Shown here piece by piece: positions 12,995 through 22,116 of a DNA stretch of 64,000 nucleotides (the first letter of the stretch is position 1; the number at the start of each line of letters is the position of its first letter). The notes under the pieces are model-generated. The model did not search any database. It had not been told where the DNA came from and was given only the letters and a program-made list of their open reading frames with translations. The DNA is from Spirogloea muscicola (lineage: Eukaryota > Streptophyta > Zygnematophyceae > Spirogloeales > Spirogloeaceae), in the NCBI GenBank assembly GCA_009602725.1, contig WELB01000117.1, forward strand, positions 371,264-435,263. The letters are read 5' to 3'. Made by a program: the position numbers and the translations under genes.

Positions 12995-13400
12995 GCTAAT
13001 ACAAAAGAATCGGCTGTAAACTGCCAGCCAGATGCATACAGGTGTTGATGACGGAGCCAAAGGCTAGGCAGACAGGGCGCCCTCAATGCCCCCGTGTCAG
13101 CAGTAGGAAGTCAGATGAGCTGAGGGGAGGGAAGAGCAATCCCGCCGCGCAGACCAGAAGCTGCTGCAAGGGCGCGACCAGCCCGGCGATGCAAAGCAAT
13201 CGCCTGGGACCGCTGTAGGCACATAGACAAACGCCCGAAACAGGGCGACGTCTTTCCGCCGCGGCGGCGGCGGCGGCGGCGGCGCGGGGGGCAAGCGCGG
13301 GCGCCCCAACGGTCCAAAGAGAGAGAGAGAGAGAGACCAAATCCATGAGGATGAACGTGGCGCGTGAGGCACGTACTGCGGGCTGCACGTAGCGCGGACC
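12995..13400 (-). mobile_element. Non-LTR family E, 3' end (disrupted)
   Basis: The minus strand carries the family E end: SSSDFLLLTRGH(Y) next to a TGA. Its tail runs toward lower coordinates, past a GGCTGG-type hairpin, to CAGCCGC near 12990. A GC-rich block with (CGG)n near 13258-13285 and a (GA)n tract at 13316-13334 interrupt the region upstream. Two cleaner copies are at 39281-39523 and 60428-60580. Confidence 0.65.
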
Positions 13401-13427
13401 TGACGATTAGACTACAAGTCCAGGGGA

Positions 13428-13510
13428 CTGGCGCGTGCCGCGCGTGACTGCCGCGTGCCGCGCGTGACTGCCGCGTGAATCGCGTGAATTGACGTGTTGC
13501 GCGCGTGAAG
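13428..13510. repeat. Degenerate CGCGTG-rich short tandem repeat
   Basis: Units built on GCCGCGTG and CGCGTGACTG repeat about eight times with variation. No coding meaning seen. Confidence 0.6.
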
Positions 13511-13674
13511 CCGCGAGCGAAGCCGCTTACCGGTACCGTTTTGGTTCCCAGAAAGGGAGACGCTACAAGTGGCGCGACCGGCACAGGTTGAAGCTGGAGT
13601 AGCTTATTGCCGCATTTCCAGGAGCTTGTTGGCCACCTTCGAGTCCGCAGCGAGCGGTTGGTGAACATGCTAGA

Positions 13675-14110
13675 AGAAAGAAAGAAGTGGCACTCCCAAT
13701 GGGGGCAAGGGCTGCGAAAAGCCAGCCCAAAAAGAATTCACAAAGGTTCAGAGGGGCCTAAGAGCGGTGAGCAGCTACAAAGGAGCCTGAGGATGCAATG
13801 GTAAGACAGGGAGAGGATGGGTCACTCAATAAGTACGAGTGAGGAGCCTCAGATCCGACAGACTAGCTGCCGGGAAGCTATCACCCTGACGAAAGCCAGA
13901 GCCCGCAGCGAGAGCACGGCCAGCTCGCAGATGCAGAGCGTGGGCCATGGACCGCTGCAGGGATACAGAGAGGCGCATCCGATATACCTGAGCCCACGAG
14001 CCCGCGGCGTTGAAGTCGGCTGGCTCGCCGCGTCTGCGGGACACAGCCCGCCGCGCAAGCCTAGCCAATTGGTCAAGCCACTGGGACCCAATAGGTCAAG
14101 CCACTGGGTA
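13675..14110 (-). mobile_element. Non-LTR family A, 3' end
   Basis: Minus-strand frame 14068-13826 reads ARLARRAVSRRRGEPADFNA and SLQRSMAHALHLRAGRALAA, ending SDLRLLTRTY before the stop at 13826. The 3' UTR follows with CAGAGGGGCC-type sequence and ends with the hairpin and tail (GGGCTGCGAAAAGCCAGCCC, then GGCACTCCCAATGGG) near 13685. The 5' truncation point is near 14110, where a plus-strand copy begins. Confidence 0.8.
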
Positions 14111-14149
14111 CTTCTGCCAGCTAGAGCCTGAGAAGTACCTTTTCCACCT

Positions 14150-14405
14150 CCTCCTTCATGGCACACGCCTTGCACCTGCGTGCTGGCCGGGCTCTCGCTG
14201 CAGCCTCTGGCTTTCCTCAGGGGCTTTATTTCCGGCAGCTAGTCTGTCGGCTCCTCCTCGTAGCTACTGAGTGGTCCATCCTCCACCCGTTCTGCCAAAG
14301 CGCTTACGTCATTTGGCCCCTTCGAACCTTTTGTCAGTTCTTTACGGGGCTGGCTTTTCACAGCCCTTGCCCCTCTTGGGAGAGCCACTTCCTTCTTCTT
14401 GGGCA
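14150..14405 (+). mobile_element. Non-LTR family A, 3' end, opposite orientation
   Basis: Plus-strand frame ALHLRAGRALAAASGF, then a worn terminal signature near 14260 and the family A tail (GGGCTGGCTTTTCACAGCCC near 14348). With the copy at 13675-14110 it forms a head-to-head pair. Confidence 0.7.
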
Positions 14406-14579
14406 GAGCAAACACTGGTCTGCAAGACTTCACTTTGTGATCGACGCAGATGTTGGCCCCACGATGACTGAGTGGACCCTGAACTACCCAAGGTAGAATC
14501 CTTCTCAGACAAGTGAGTCATTTGACGGACACGTCGAAGAGTAGGAAGTCATAGAAGTGTCTTGGTTTTATCGCGTCAA

Positions 14580-14725
14580 AGCCTGGCAGAGGTTGCCAGG
14601 CATTGACGATGCACCATAGTGGAGGACGCACGGCCGCTCTGGGCCCGAGAGATCCGAGGCTCGCGGTGTACGCGCGGTCTGCGCAGACCTCGGCGGTCCA
14701 AGCTGTGGAAAACGAGAGGAAAAGC
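14580..14725 (-). mobile_element. Possible 5' leader fragment of a non-LTR element
   Basis: On the minus strand the text CCACAGCTTGGACCGCCGAG with GCGCAGA and GCG-rich flanks matches the start of the element at about 40250. It suggests a second copy of the element's 5' end. No ORF remains. Confidence 0.5.
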
Positions 14726-14794
14726 CGTTGACCTGCTTAGATGCCGTCCAGACAGAGAGAGAAGTAGAAAGAAATAAGTAGCACTCCCAAGGAG

Positions 14795-15241
14795 GCAAAT
14801 CGGGGCTACCCTCGTCTCGTCACATCCTCGGGGGAGGGGTGGTGGAACGCTATAAGTAGCGAAAGTCATTAGTCGGACCAGTGGCGCCAAGAGACAGAGG
14901 TACAGCCCTGCTTGCTTGCTGCAGCAGCAGTCGCTACAGCCCTGCTGCTGCCGTCGGCTGCCCAGCCCGTCGCCGCAGCTCGTCGCTGCAGACATCGCCG
15001 GCTCTCCGTTAGTGCCATGGCTGCGCCCCATGTGTGGACAGCTACCAAGGCAGACCCTCAGTAGAGTCGCCGCCTTCTGACGGCGCCTCAGGGTAAGCTT
15101 CCGCTGCGCAATATGCGCGAGTATGCACTATGTCCGCTGGCGTCCCACTATGTAGGGGGGTAGTCCTTAATCCCCCTAGGTCCAAATTTTGATACGGACG
15201 TACTAACCCCTAAGTGCGTGTATAGGTATCAGGAAGTCACA
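14795..15241 (+). mobile_element. LTR fragment related to the solo LTR at 28216
   Basis: This stretch is homologous, in the opposite orientation, to 28216-28680. Shared blocks include GGGGAGGGGTGG, GCTGCCCAGCCCGTCGC and GCTGGCGTCCCACT. It ends GTCACA at 15236-15241, matching the LTR terminus. The following GCTATGCTC continues the host sequence found in unit 1 (about 4506). The other end is lost, so the copy is partial. A TATA-like CTATAAGTAG is at about 14850. Confidence 0.7.
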
Positions 15242-16235
15242 GCTATGCTCTTGCGTCATCGCGAGCGCCAGCTGCATATCGTGCAGTTACAGTTCGGGGA
15301 GGTGGGCCGCTGGCAGGAGGTGCGCCTGTAGCTGTGCTCCGCCACGAACGATGGTGCACCGAGAGGGACTCCAAAGGTGGAACTCCAAAGGGGGTGAGGC
15401 CGCCCAGAAAAAGAAAGAAGAAAGAAAGAAGAAAAGAAGAGGCTCCCAGCAGGGGACGGTGGCTGTGAGAGGCCACCCCAGGAAGAGAGAATGAAGGAAG
15501 ATTCTTCCAGTAGAGGGCGATGGCTGCGAGTGGCCAGCCCAGAAGAAAGGATGGCCAAGCTCGAAGGGGCCAGAAAAGCGTCAGAGGACACAGCGACTCA
15601 AGTGGCATTGCGTGCACAATAGCCCCTGTTGAGCAGCCTAAGGTCAGAGAAACTAGTCTTCAGAAGAAAGAGGAGTCCGGCACCTTGGGAGCAGCTTCAA
15701 GGGGTCTGGGAAGAAAGGACGCTTCCAGGAGAGGGAGGTTTGGGAGGCTTTGCGGAAATTAAGCGGCACAGTTTTCTGCCCGGAAGGTCGAGCTGTGGGC
15801 CCCAGCTGCTGTTTGTCGAGAGCGGCGAAGATGCCCATCACGTCGTCCAGGCTGTCAACCACATTAATGTGGGCGGTGAAGGTCGGCATGAGGACGCCGG
15901 AGAGCGTCAGTGGCCTTCAAGGCTCAGTTGTGAGCCAGCGCAGAGAAGAACCTGCCAGTGGCATCGCTTGGCGCCAATCGTCGTAGATTGCATTTCTCCA
16001 CCTTGCCGCTCCCTGTTCGCCAGAGAAAGTCACCGGGGTGGCCAAACCCGACGGTAGGAAGGAAGGGGAGGCCTCCCGGAGTTCCTCTGCAATGGCGTCG
16101 CTCTCCACATTGTCGGAAGTGTTGCGCACATGCAAAGAAAGACCCTTTCAGGGTGCAGGTCCAGGGTGGCGCAAATTCTGCAAACAACAGCTTCATCACC
16201 ACTCCCCAAATTTGAATTGCATTGATGGGGTAGGC
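15242..16235 (-). pseudogene. Dead non-LTR reverse transcriptase fragment, unit 2
   Basis: Paralogue of 4240-5085 on the minus strand. NTSDNVESDAIAEELREASP corresponds to the palm region, and SLDDVMGIFAALDKQQ to the sequence after the catalytic box. The box itself is eroded. Several short element tails interrupt it: GA-rich tails at about 15400-15520 and a 30-bp tail insertion at 15711-15740. It is non-functional. Confidence 0.7.
15711..15740 (-). mobile_element. 30-bp non-LTR tail insertion with TGGG duplication
   Basis: Unit 1 reads GGGGTCTGGGAGGCCTTGCG at about 4765. Unit 2 reads GGGGTCTGGG, then 30 extra bases (AAGAAAGGACGCTTCCAGGA and 10 more), then TGGGAGGCTTTGCG. The extra piece matches the terminal bases of the third tail subfamily (TCTCCTGGAAGCGTCC on the minus strand). 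The flanking TGGG is duplicated (15707-15710 and 15741-15744). Confidence 0.65.
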
Positions 16236-17155
16236 CTGAGCCTGCCCCAATGTTGCTGCCTATGCATGGCCATCCAATGGATTGAAGGGGCCGGGAAGCA
16301 GCAGAGCAAGTGGGTACTCGGCATAGGTGCTCAATGACCCGTGCTCAACAGCCGCAAGTCGGAGTACCTAGCAGCCGGAAAAGAGTCGCCAAGTGACCAG
16401 CACAATGTATACATACAGAATCACTTTCCCTGTAATCTGAGAAGGGTGCCAGTGTTGTCTAGACAACTTAGACACACCCGCAATGGATGCAGCAGGGAGC
16501 GCGGAACGTCTTACTTCACTTCACAGAAGCCTCAATGTAGGTAGAATCATCGAGCTCTCCTAGACTCCTGTCGACGCAGGACACCGATGATCAGGCACGC
16601 TGCCTTTTTCACGGAGTCAGAGTACTGTAGCAGCCCAAATTGACCCAATATCAGTATAAGTCATTAACGGACGCTGCATTAGGAAGGAATCTGTAGATGT
16701 CAGATATTTGACACCTAGAAAGTCCCAGATATGCCAATTGGCTAAACGTCTTGCAGGTTGCCGGATGTGACAAGCATCCAGAAGTATTGGCTATGCTGCC
16801 TTCCTCACATTGGCATTGAAGCAATCTATAACCACTGCTGTGACTTCCAAACAGGACTGAGTGGACTCACGGAAAATTGCCGCATCAGGGCCTCTGCTTG
16901 CATGATACCTTTGACAAATTGATTTTGGCAGCCGCACCAGAGCGGGGCTTACTTCACATCATTGCAAGCAATGTGATGTGCTTGTGCCATTCTGACGAGA
17001 TATAGTTGACTAGCAAATCGAAGGAGCGAGCGGCTGTCCACGTTGCACACACAGTAGACACACGTGCCATCCTTTTCCTGCCAGTAGCTGTCAACGAAGG
17101 TAATGAGAATATTATGTCAGATAGCAGTGTCACGATGATCGCGAAATTTGGAAGA
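16236..17155. repeat. Unit spacer, copy 2
   Basis: Aligns by eye with the other unit spacers (blocks GACCCAATATCAGTATAAGT and CCAGCACAATGTATACAT). No ORF or RNA gene recognised. Confidence 0.7.
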
Positions 17156-17159
17156 GTGA

Positions 17160-18413
17160 TTATGAGCTAGACCAAAGTCGGCCTCTCATTGTTCTTCCAC
17201 CCTCTCCAGACGAGCTACACTTGCACGATGCAGATTGATGTTTGCAACATCTTGTGGCAGCCGTTTGACCTTCGCATAAGAGAGGCCGGCCACATGGACA
17301 TATGCTACATGCTAGTTGGCTGCAAGTGGTGAGGAGGTCGGCAATGATCTGGATGTAACCACTGTCGAGGAAACGCCACCAACAGCATAAAAGCACAACT
17401 CGCAGGCTTGTGCATGGGCTCACCAAGCGAGAGATACTCTGATTCCTATGCTCACCTTCATACATGTTCGAAACAAAGGCATCTCTTGCCGGTCTTAGCC
17501 TGGATCCGATTGACACCTCTGGAGGGCATGAAAATGCCTGAAACGCCAGTCATCTGTCCTCAGTGGGCCATCTATGGCAAGGCCTAAAAAGGGGCACACT
17601 ACCAAGCTCCAGGTGAACAAGTTTACTGCAGTCGGCAAGGATTGTTGTCCGGTCCCTCCCAAGGTGCAGGTCAAAGTCACCAAGTTGAAGTGCTGATAGG
17701 CCAGAGCACCAGCCGCCGAACGTCCAGAAGCTATGCATAAATTGTTCTGGGCCCAGAATAATTTCAGCAGAGGCTGGTTTCTGGCCTATCAGCACCTCAA
17801 CTTGGTGACTTTGACCTGCACCTTGGGAGGGATTGGACTGGACAATAATCCTTGCCGATTGCAGACAGCTTGTTCACCTGGTGCTTGGTAGTGTGCCCAT
17901 TTTTAGGCCTTGGGATAGATGGCCACTGAGGACAAATCACTGGCGTTTCAGGTATATCCATGCCCTACAGAGGTGTCAACCGGATCCAGGCTAAGATCCA
18001 CAAGAGATGCCTTTGTTCCGAACATGTATGGAGGTGAGCATAAGAATCAGAGTATCTCTCGCTTGGTGAGCCCATGCACAAGCCTGCAAGTTGTGCGCTT
18101 ATGCTGTTGCTGGCGTTTCCTCGACGGAACGGAGCGATTGAAGACTGGCAGGGAAGTCCAAGTTCGGGAAGGCTGTGGCCAGCGGCGGGCCGAGCTCCCG
18201 CTTCTTGAGCACCGATGGCCCCTGCCGTTTACTGACCTGCCTGCGGTCGCGCAGCGCGAGCTCGGTGACGGAGGCCTTGAAGAGGCAGCGCCAGCGGCGG
18301 CAGACGCGCGCGAGCGGAAGCCAGCCGGGGAAGGCGCCGAGCGGGCCGTGGGCGGGCGGCGCCGCGGCGCGGGCGAGGAGCGCCTCCAGCAACTCGTCAT
18401 GCAGGCGGTCCAT
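17160..18413 (-). pseudogene. F-box/LRR gene copy 2, scrambled by an inverted duplication
   Basis: The F-box end (ATG at 18413) encodes MDRLHDELLEALLARAAAPP and LARVCRRWRCLFKASVTELA, then runs through VLKKRELGPPLATAFPNLD. At about 18126 the frame passes into an inverted copy of the LRR 3' region (17782-18125). The non-inverted 3' region follows at 17160-17703. The central LRR exon is missing. The locus cannot encode a normal protein; it is a rearranged pseudogene. Confidence 0.85.
17364..18125. repeat. Large imperfect inverted repeat, arms of about 340 bp
   Basis: Arm 1 at 17364-17703 and arm 2 at 17782-18125 are near-complementary copies of the F-box gene 3' region, separated by 78 bp. Boundary matches: GTCGAGGAAACGCCA at 17364 pairs with the reverse complement ending at 18125, and GAAGTGCTGATAGGCCA at 17687-17703 pairs with 17782 onward. 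A transcript across it could fold into a long hairpin RNA. Confidence 0.85.
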
Positions 18414-18469
18414 GGCGGGCAGAGCGGCGAGAAGAATGAGGGAGGGTGGGAAGGAGGGAGGGGGGCGGC

Positions 18470-18892
18470 GCCCGCACAACTGCAGGCGGAGGGGCGGGGG
18501 CGGGGGCGCTGGCGAAATTAGTCGCCGCTGCGGGAAATCGAAACGACGAGAACGCCACTAATGATATCAAGTGCAATCGCTGGGGCGTGGGCCGCGGGCG
18601 CTGATCGGCTGGGTCGTAGGAGCAAGCGGTGCACCCGCCGATAAATCGCCGCTCAATCACCCCTAGTCTGCAAGTGCAGAGCGGAGTTTGGAGATTCATC
18701 TTCCCTGCTCCCCCTGGCAACCTCGAGGCCGCCCGGGCCTGCCACGTACCGGGTCAGGCGGACCACCGCGCTTAGAACCAAGGAATCGCCCCCCCCCCCG
18801 AGCTCGAAAGGCGCCAAGCCTGTTGCACAAGTATCTGATCTCCCGCGACTTGTGCGTGTTGGCGCTTGATCGCTTGATCAAGAAAGTGAGGG
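18470..18892. other. GC-rich stretch, no gene recognised
   Basis: Upstream flank of F-box copy 2. Contains G-runs, a C-run near 18790 and an inverted GCGCTTGATC / GATCAAG element near 18860. No conserved domain seen. Confidence 0.35.
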
Positions 18893-18965
18893 GGCTCGCC
18901 CATGGAGGATAGAAAGGGCTCGCCCATAGAGAAGAAGGGCTGGCAAAGCCAGCCCAAAAGAATGG
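18893..18965 (-). mobile_element. Non-LTR tail (GGGCGAGCC subfamily)
   Basis: Minus-strand copy of the 3' hairpin and tail: GGGCTGGCAAAGCCAGCCC, preceded by CTCGCCCATAGAGAAG. A second partial tail (CTCGCCCATGGAGGAT) lies directly upstream, so two tails are stacked. Confidence 0.75.
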
Positions 18966-19039
18966 ACAATGTCCAAAGCCAAAGAAAGAGATGCCAAAGA
19001 GGGACTACTCTACCAAACACACCTCTAGGCAGCAAGTAT

Positions 19040-19395
19040 TTCTCTAAATTAAGTGACCCGTAGGATGCAGCAGTGGGACAAATTGGCTTGAAATGGCCTC
19101 CCTTTCAGTCCATGCGCACTGCGCACCTTCTCTTCTGCTCTACGCGTGCTGGCCGTGCTCTCGCTACGGCCTCCGGCTTTCGTCAGGGGGATACTTTTCC
19201 GGCAGCTAGTCTGTCGGATCTGCGGCTCCTCACTCGTACCTACTGAGTGATCCATCCTCCCCCTGTTTTGTCATAGCATCTTCAGGCCCCTTTGTAGCTG
19301 CTCTTCGCTTGACGGCCCCTCCGACCCTTCGTCAATTCTTTGGGCTGGCTGTTCGCAGCCCTTGCCCCCATTGGGAGAGCCACTTCTTCTTTTGC
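19040..19395 (+). mobile_element. Family F tail followed by family A 3' end
   Basis: 19080-19140 carries the family F tail (GGCCTCCCTTTCAGTCCATG, GCGCACTGCGCACC). At 19142 the frame RAGRALATASGFRQGD begins, continuing to a SDLRLLTRTY end with TGA near 19247. The family A 3' UTR and hairpin tail end near 19393. The junction suggests A inserted into an F copy or the reverse. Confidence 0.7.
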
Positions 19396-19529
19396 TCGGT
19401 AGGAGTTTATCACTAAGTAACCTCTACTTGGAGGTCACCTCTTCCAGAGCCGGTCCAGCGCTCGCCCCGGCGTTCTTAGCCGTGCTCTTCTCCCCCTCAT
19501 CTGATTAGCGTCCACCCGTTCATCTCAGG
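19396..19529. repeat. Inverted copy of F-box promoter-side sequence
   Basis: CTACTTGGAGGTCACCTC and AGAGCCGGTCCAGCGCTCG are the reverse complement of the sequence just upstream of F-box copy 6 (about 51780-51819). It is a displaced fragment of a unit boundary. Confidence 0.55.
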
Positions 19530-19534
19530 CCCCT

Positions 19535-19612
19535 CTGTAGATGTGCTTGCCTTTGTACTTGGCCTTTGGCCTTCGTTTGTTTCAAATACTGAAATTTCTC
19601 TGTAGCTGCTAA
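19535..19612 (+). mobile_element. Family D tail fragment
   Basis: Contains GATGTGCTTGCCTTTGTACT and CTTCGTTTGTTTCAAATACT, the 3'-terminal module of family D (fullest at about 34890-34970). Confidence 0.7.
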
Positions 19613-19617
19613 CGAAA

Positions 19618-19942
19618 GAGCTCGCCCATTGAGGATAGGGGCTGGGACAGCCAGCCCAAAAAGAATGGACAAAGTACGAGAAGGGAGCCAGGGGAAGCGC
19701 AAAGAAAAACAAGCACAAGAAGACACAAAGCAGCTACGAATGACTCAGTAATTCCTGCTGAGCAGCCGCAGATCAGAGATGCTAGGGTCCTGGAAGTGGG
19801 TCCCCTGGACAGAGCCAGAGGCAGCAGCTAGGGCTCTTCCGGCACGAAGGTGCAGCGCACGGGCCATGGACCTCTGCAGCGAGACGGCCAAGCGCATGCG
19901 ATACACTTGCGCCAGCGACCCGGCTGCAGGAAAGTCTACCGG
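19618..19942 (-). mobile_element. Non-LTR family B, 3' end, cut by the assembly gap
   Basis: The minus-strand frame entering from the gap reads PVDFPAAGSLAQVYRMRLAV and SLQRSMARALHLRAGRALAA, ending SDLRLLSRNY with TGA at 19745-19747. The 3' UTR follows with CTGGCTCCC and CTCGTACTTTGTCC, then the hairpin GGGCTGGCTGTCCCAGCCCC and ATCCTCAATGGGCGAGC tail. Confidence 0.82.
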
Positions 19943-20934
19943 NNNNNNNNNNNNNNNNNNNNNNNNNNNNNNNNNNNNNNNNNNNNNNNNNNNNNNNNNN
20001 NNNNNNNNNNNNNNNNNNNNNNNNNNNNNNNNNNNNNNNNNNNNNNNNNNNNNNNNNNNNNNNNNNNNNNNNNNNNNNNNNNNNNNNNNNNNNNNNNNNN
20101 NNNNNNNNNNNNNNNNNNNNNNNNNNNNNNNNNNNNNNNNNNNNNNNNNNNNNNNNNNNNNNNNNNNNNNNNNNNNNNNNNNNNNNNNNNNNNNNNNNNN
20201 NNNNNNNNNNNNNNNNNNNNNNNNNNNNNNNNNNNNNNNNNNNNNNNNNNNNNNNNNNNNNNNNNNNNNNNNNNNNNNNNNNNNNNNNNNNNNNNNNNNN
20301 NNNNNNNNNNNNNNNNNNNNNNNNNNNNNNNNNNNNNNNNNNNNNNNNNNNNNNNNNNNNNNNNNNNNNNNNNNNNNNNNNNNNNNNNNNNNNNNNNNNN
20401 NNNNNNNNNNNNNNNNNNNNNNNNNNNNNNNNNNNNNNNNNNNNNNNNNNNNNNNNNNNNNNNNNNNNNNNNNNNNNNNNNNNNNNNNNNNNNNNNNNNN
20501 NNNNNNNNNNNNNNNNNNNNNNNNNNNNNNNNNNNNNNNNNNNNNNNNNNNNNNNNNNNNNNNNNNNNNNNNNNNNNNNNNNNNNNNNNNNNNNNNNNNN
20601 NNNNNNNNNNNNNNNNNNNNNNNNNNNNNNNNNNNNNNNNNNNNNNNNNNNNNNNNNNNNNNNNNNNNNNNNNNNNNNNNNNNNNNNNNNNNNNNNNNNN
20701 NNNNNNNNNNNNNNNNNNNNNNNNNNNNNNNNNNNNNNNNNNNNNNNNNNNNNNNNNNNNNNNNNNNNNNNNNNNNNNNNNNNNNNNNNNNNNNNNNNNN
20801 NNNNNNNNNNNNNNNNNNNNNNNNNNNNNNNNNNNNNNNNNNNNNNNNNNNNNNNNNNNNNNNNNNNNNNNNNNNNNNNNNNNNNNNNNNNNNNNNNNNN
20901 NNNNNNNNNNNNNNNNNNNNNNNNNNNNNNNNNN
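19943..20934. other. Assembly gap (992 N)
   Basis: A run of 992 ambiguous bases. A family B 3' end enters from the left (minus strand) and a family A 3' end from the right (plus strand), so the missing piece is expected to hold the 5' parts of two diverging elements. Confidence 1.
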
Positions 20935-21320
20935 GCTTGCGCGGCGGGCTGTGTCCCGCAGACGCGGCGAGCCAGCCGACTTCAATGCCGCTGGCTCGTG
21001 GGCTCAGGTATACCGGATGCGCCTCTCTGAATCCCTGCAGCGGTCCATGGCCCACGCTCTGCATCTGCGAGCTGGCCGTGCTCTCGCTGCGGGCTCTGGC
21101 TTTCGTCAGGGTGATAGCTTCCCGGCAGCTAGTCTGTCGGATCTGAAGCTCCTCACTCGTAATTACTGAGTGATCCATCCTCCCCATGTTTTACCATAGC
21201 ATCCTCAGGCCCCTTTGTAGCTGCTCACCGCTCTTAGGCCCCTCTGAACCTTTGTGAATTCTTTTTGGGCTGGCTTTTTACAGCCCTTGCCCCCATTTGG
21301 AGTGCCACTTCTTCTTACTT
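20935..21320 (+). mobile_element. Non-LTR family A, 3' end
   Basis: Frame from the gap: LARRAVSRRRGEPADFNAAG, then SLQRSMAHALHLRAGRALAA and SDLKLLTRNY before TGA at 21165-21167. The 3' UTR and hairpin (GGGCTGGCTTTTTACAGCCC) with the TTTGGAGTGCCACTTCTTCTT-like tail end near 21315. Confidence 0.82.
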
Positions 21321-22116
21321 GACGAGTCTCACTTCTTTCTTTCTTTCTTCTCTATGGGCGAGCACTTCTCTCTTTCTTTGGCACCCTGGTGGCGGCGGAC
21401 TGCGGCTGTGACCCTCACCGTCTTGCGACCGTGGGCCGCTAGGCTCCTGGCCGGCGACGCGCGCCTGTGGGAGTGCCGGCAGCTGCCGGGGCATCCAGGC
21501 TCTCGCGGACCTCACCTCATCCAGGACCTCACCTCCGGCGCCTGGGCGCGGCCGCCACCGCCACCGCGCGGCAGAGAGGCCGCGGCGGGGCCTCGGCGCT
21601 GCCCTTGTCCCTGGGGGACGCCCGACGTCCTGTCGTGGCCCGTATGCCGCTCCGTGGCGGCGGTCGCCGCCCAGGCGGCGAGGGTGAGATAAATAGTCCA
21701 CGAGGGAACACCAGCCTAAACTATCTGCAGCTGCCGGCACTTCTGCAGGCGCGCGTCGCCGGCCAGAGCCTGGCGCCCCGGCCGCGCGCATCCTCGGCCT
21801 CTGTTCCAGGGTTGAACAAGGGCTAGAAGGGCTGGATGGGTCCAAAAAACGAAACTCCTCTTTGTGATCTCTGCGAGTGGGAGCTCAACGTCCACTACTC
21901 ACCAAGTGCTAGGATTTCCTGGCAGAGTGCCATCAAGTAGGTACGAATTAGGTTAGCCATCACGTGATGAAGTAGCCATCTCGTCGGATGCCTCTTTTAG
22001 TCTTTATCTCGTCTAGTGTCAAGGCTACCTATGTGAGGAGCGCACCTTAGAATACATGCGGTGTAGACCAAGTAGATTCCATTGACTGTGTCCACTAGGC
22101 GGACTAAGGCAATTTC
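21321..22116. other. No gene recognised
   Basis: A GC-rich half (21380-21830) with overlapping open frames on both strands and an AT-richer half. The direct repeat GCCGGCAGCTGCCGGGG / CTGCCGGCACTTCTGCAGGC suggests low-complexity origin. No domain recognised. Confidence 0.3.

Noticed and set aside
14576-15031. 151-codon minus-strand frame
   Set aside because: It crosses an element leader fragment and an LTR fragment, so it is a chance frame across a junction.
19779-21187. Frames of 349-480 codons around 19.8-21.2 kb
   Set aside because: They span the 992-base gap; only the short flanking parts are real sequence.
21297-21845. Two opposed open frames of 131 and 176 codons
   Set aside because: GC-rich, compositionally biased, no domain, mutually antisense; no reason to prefer either as a gene.
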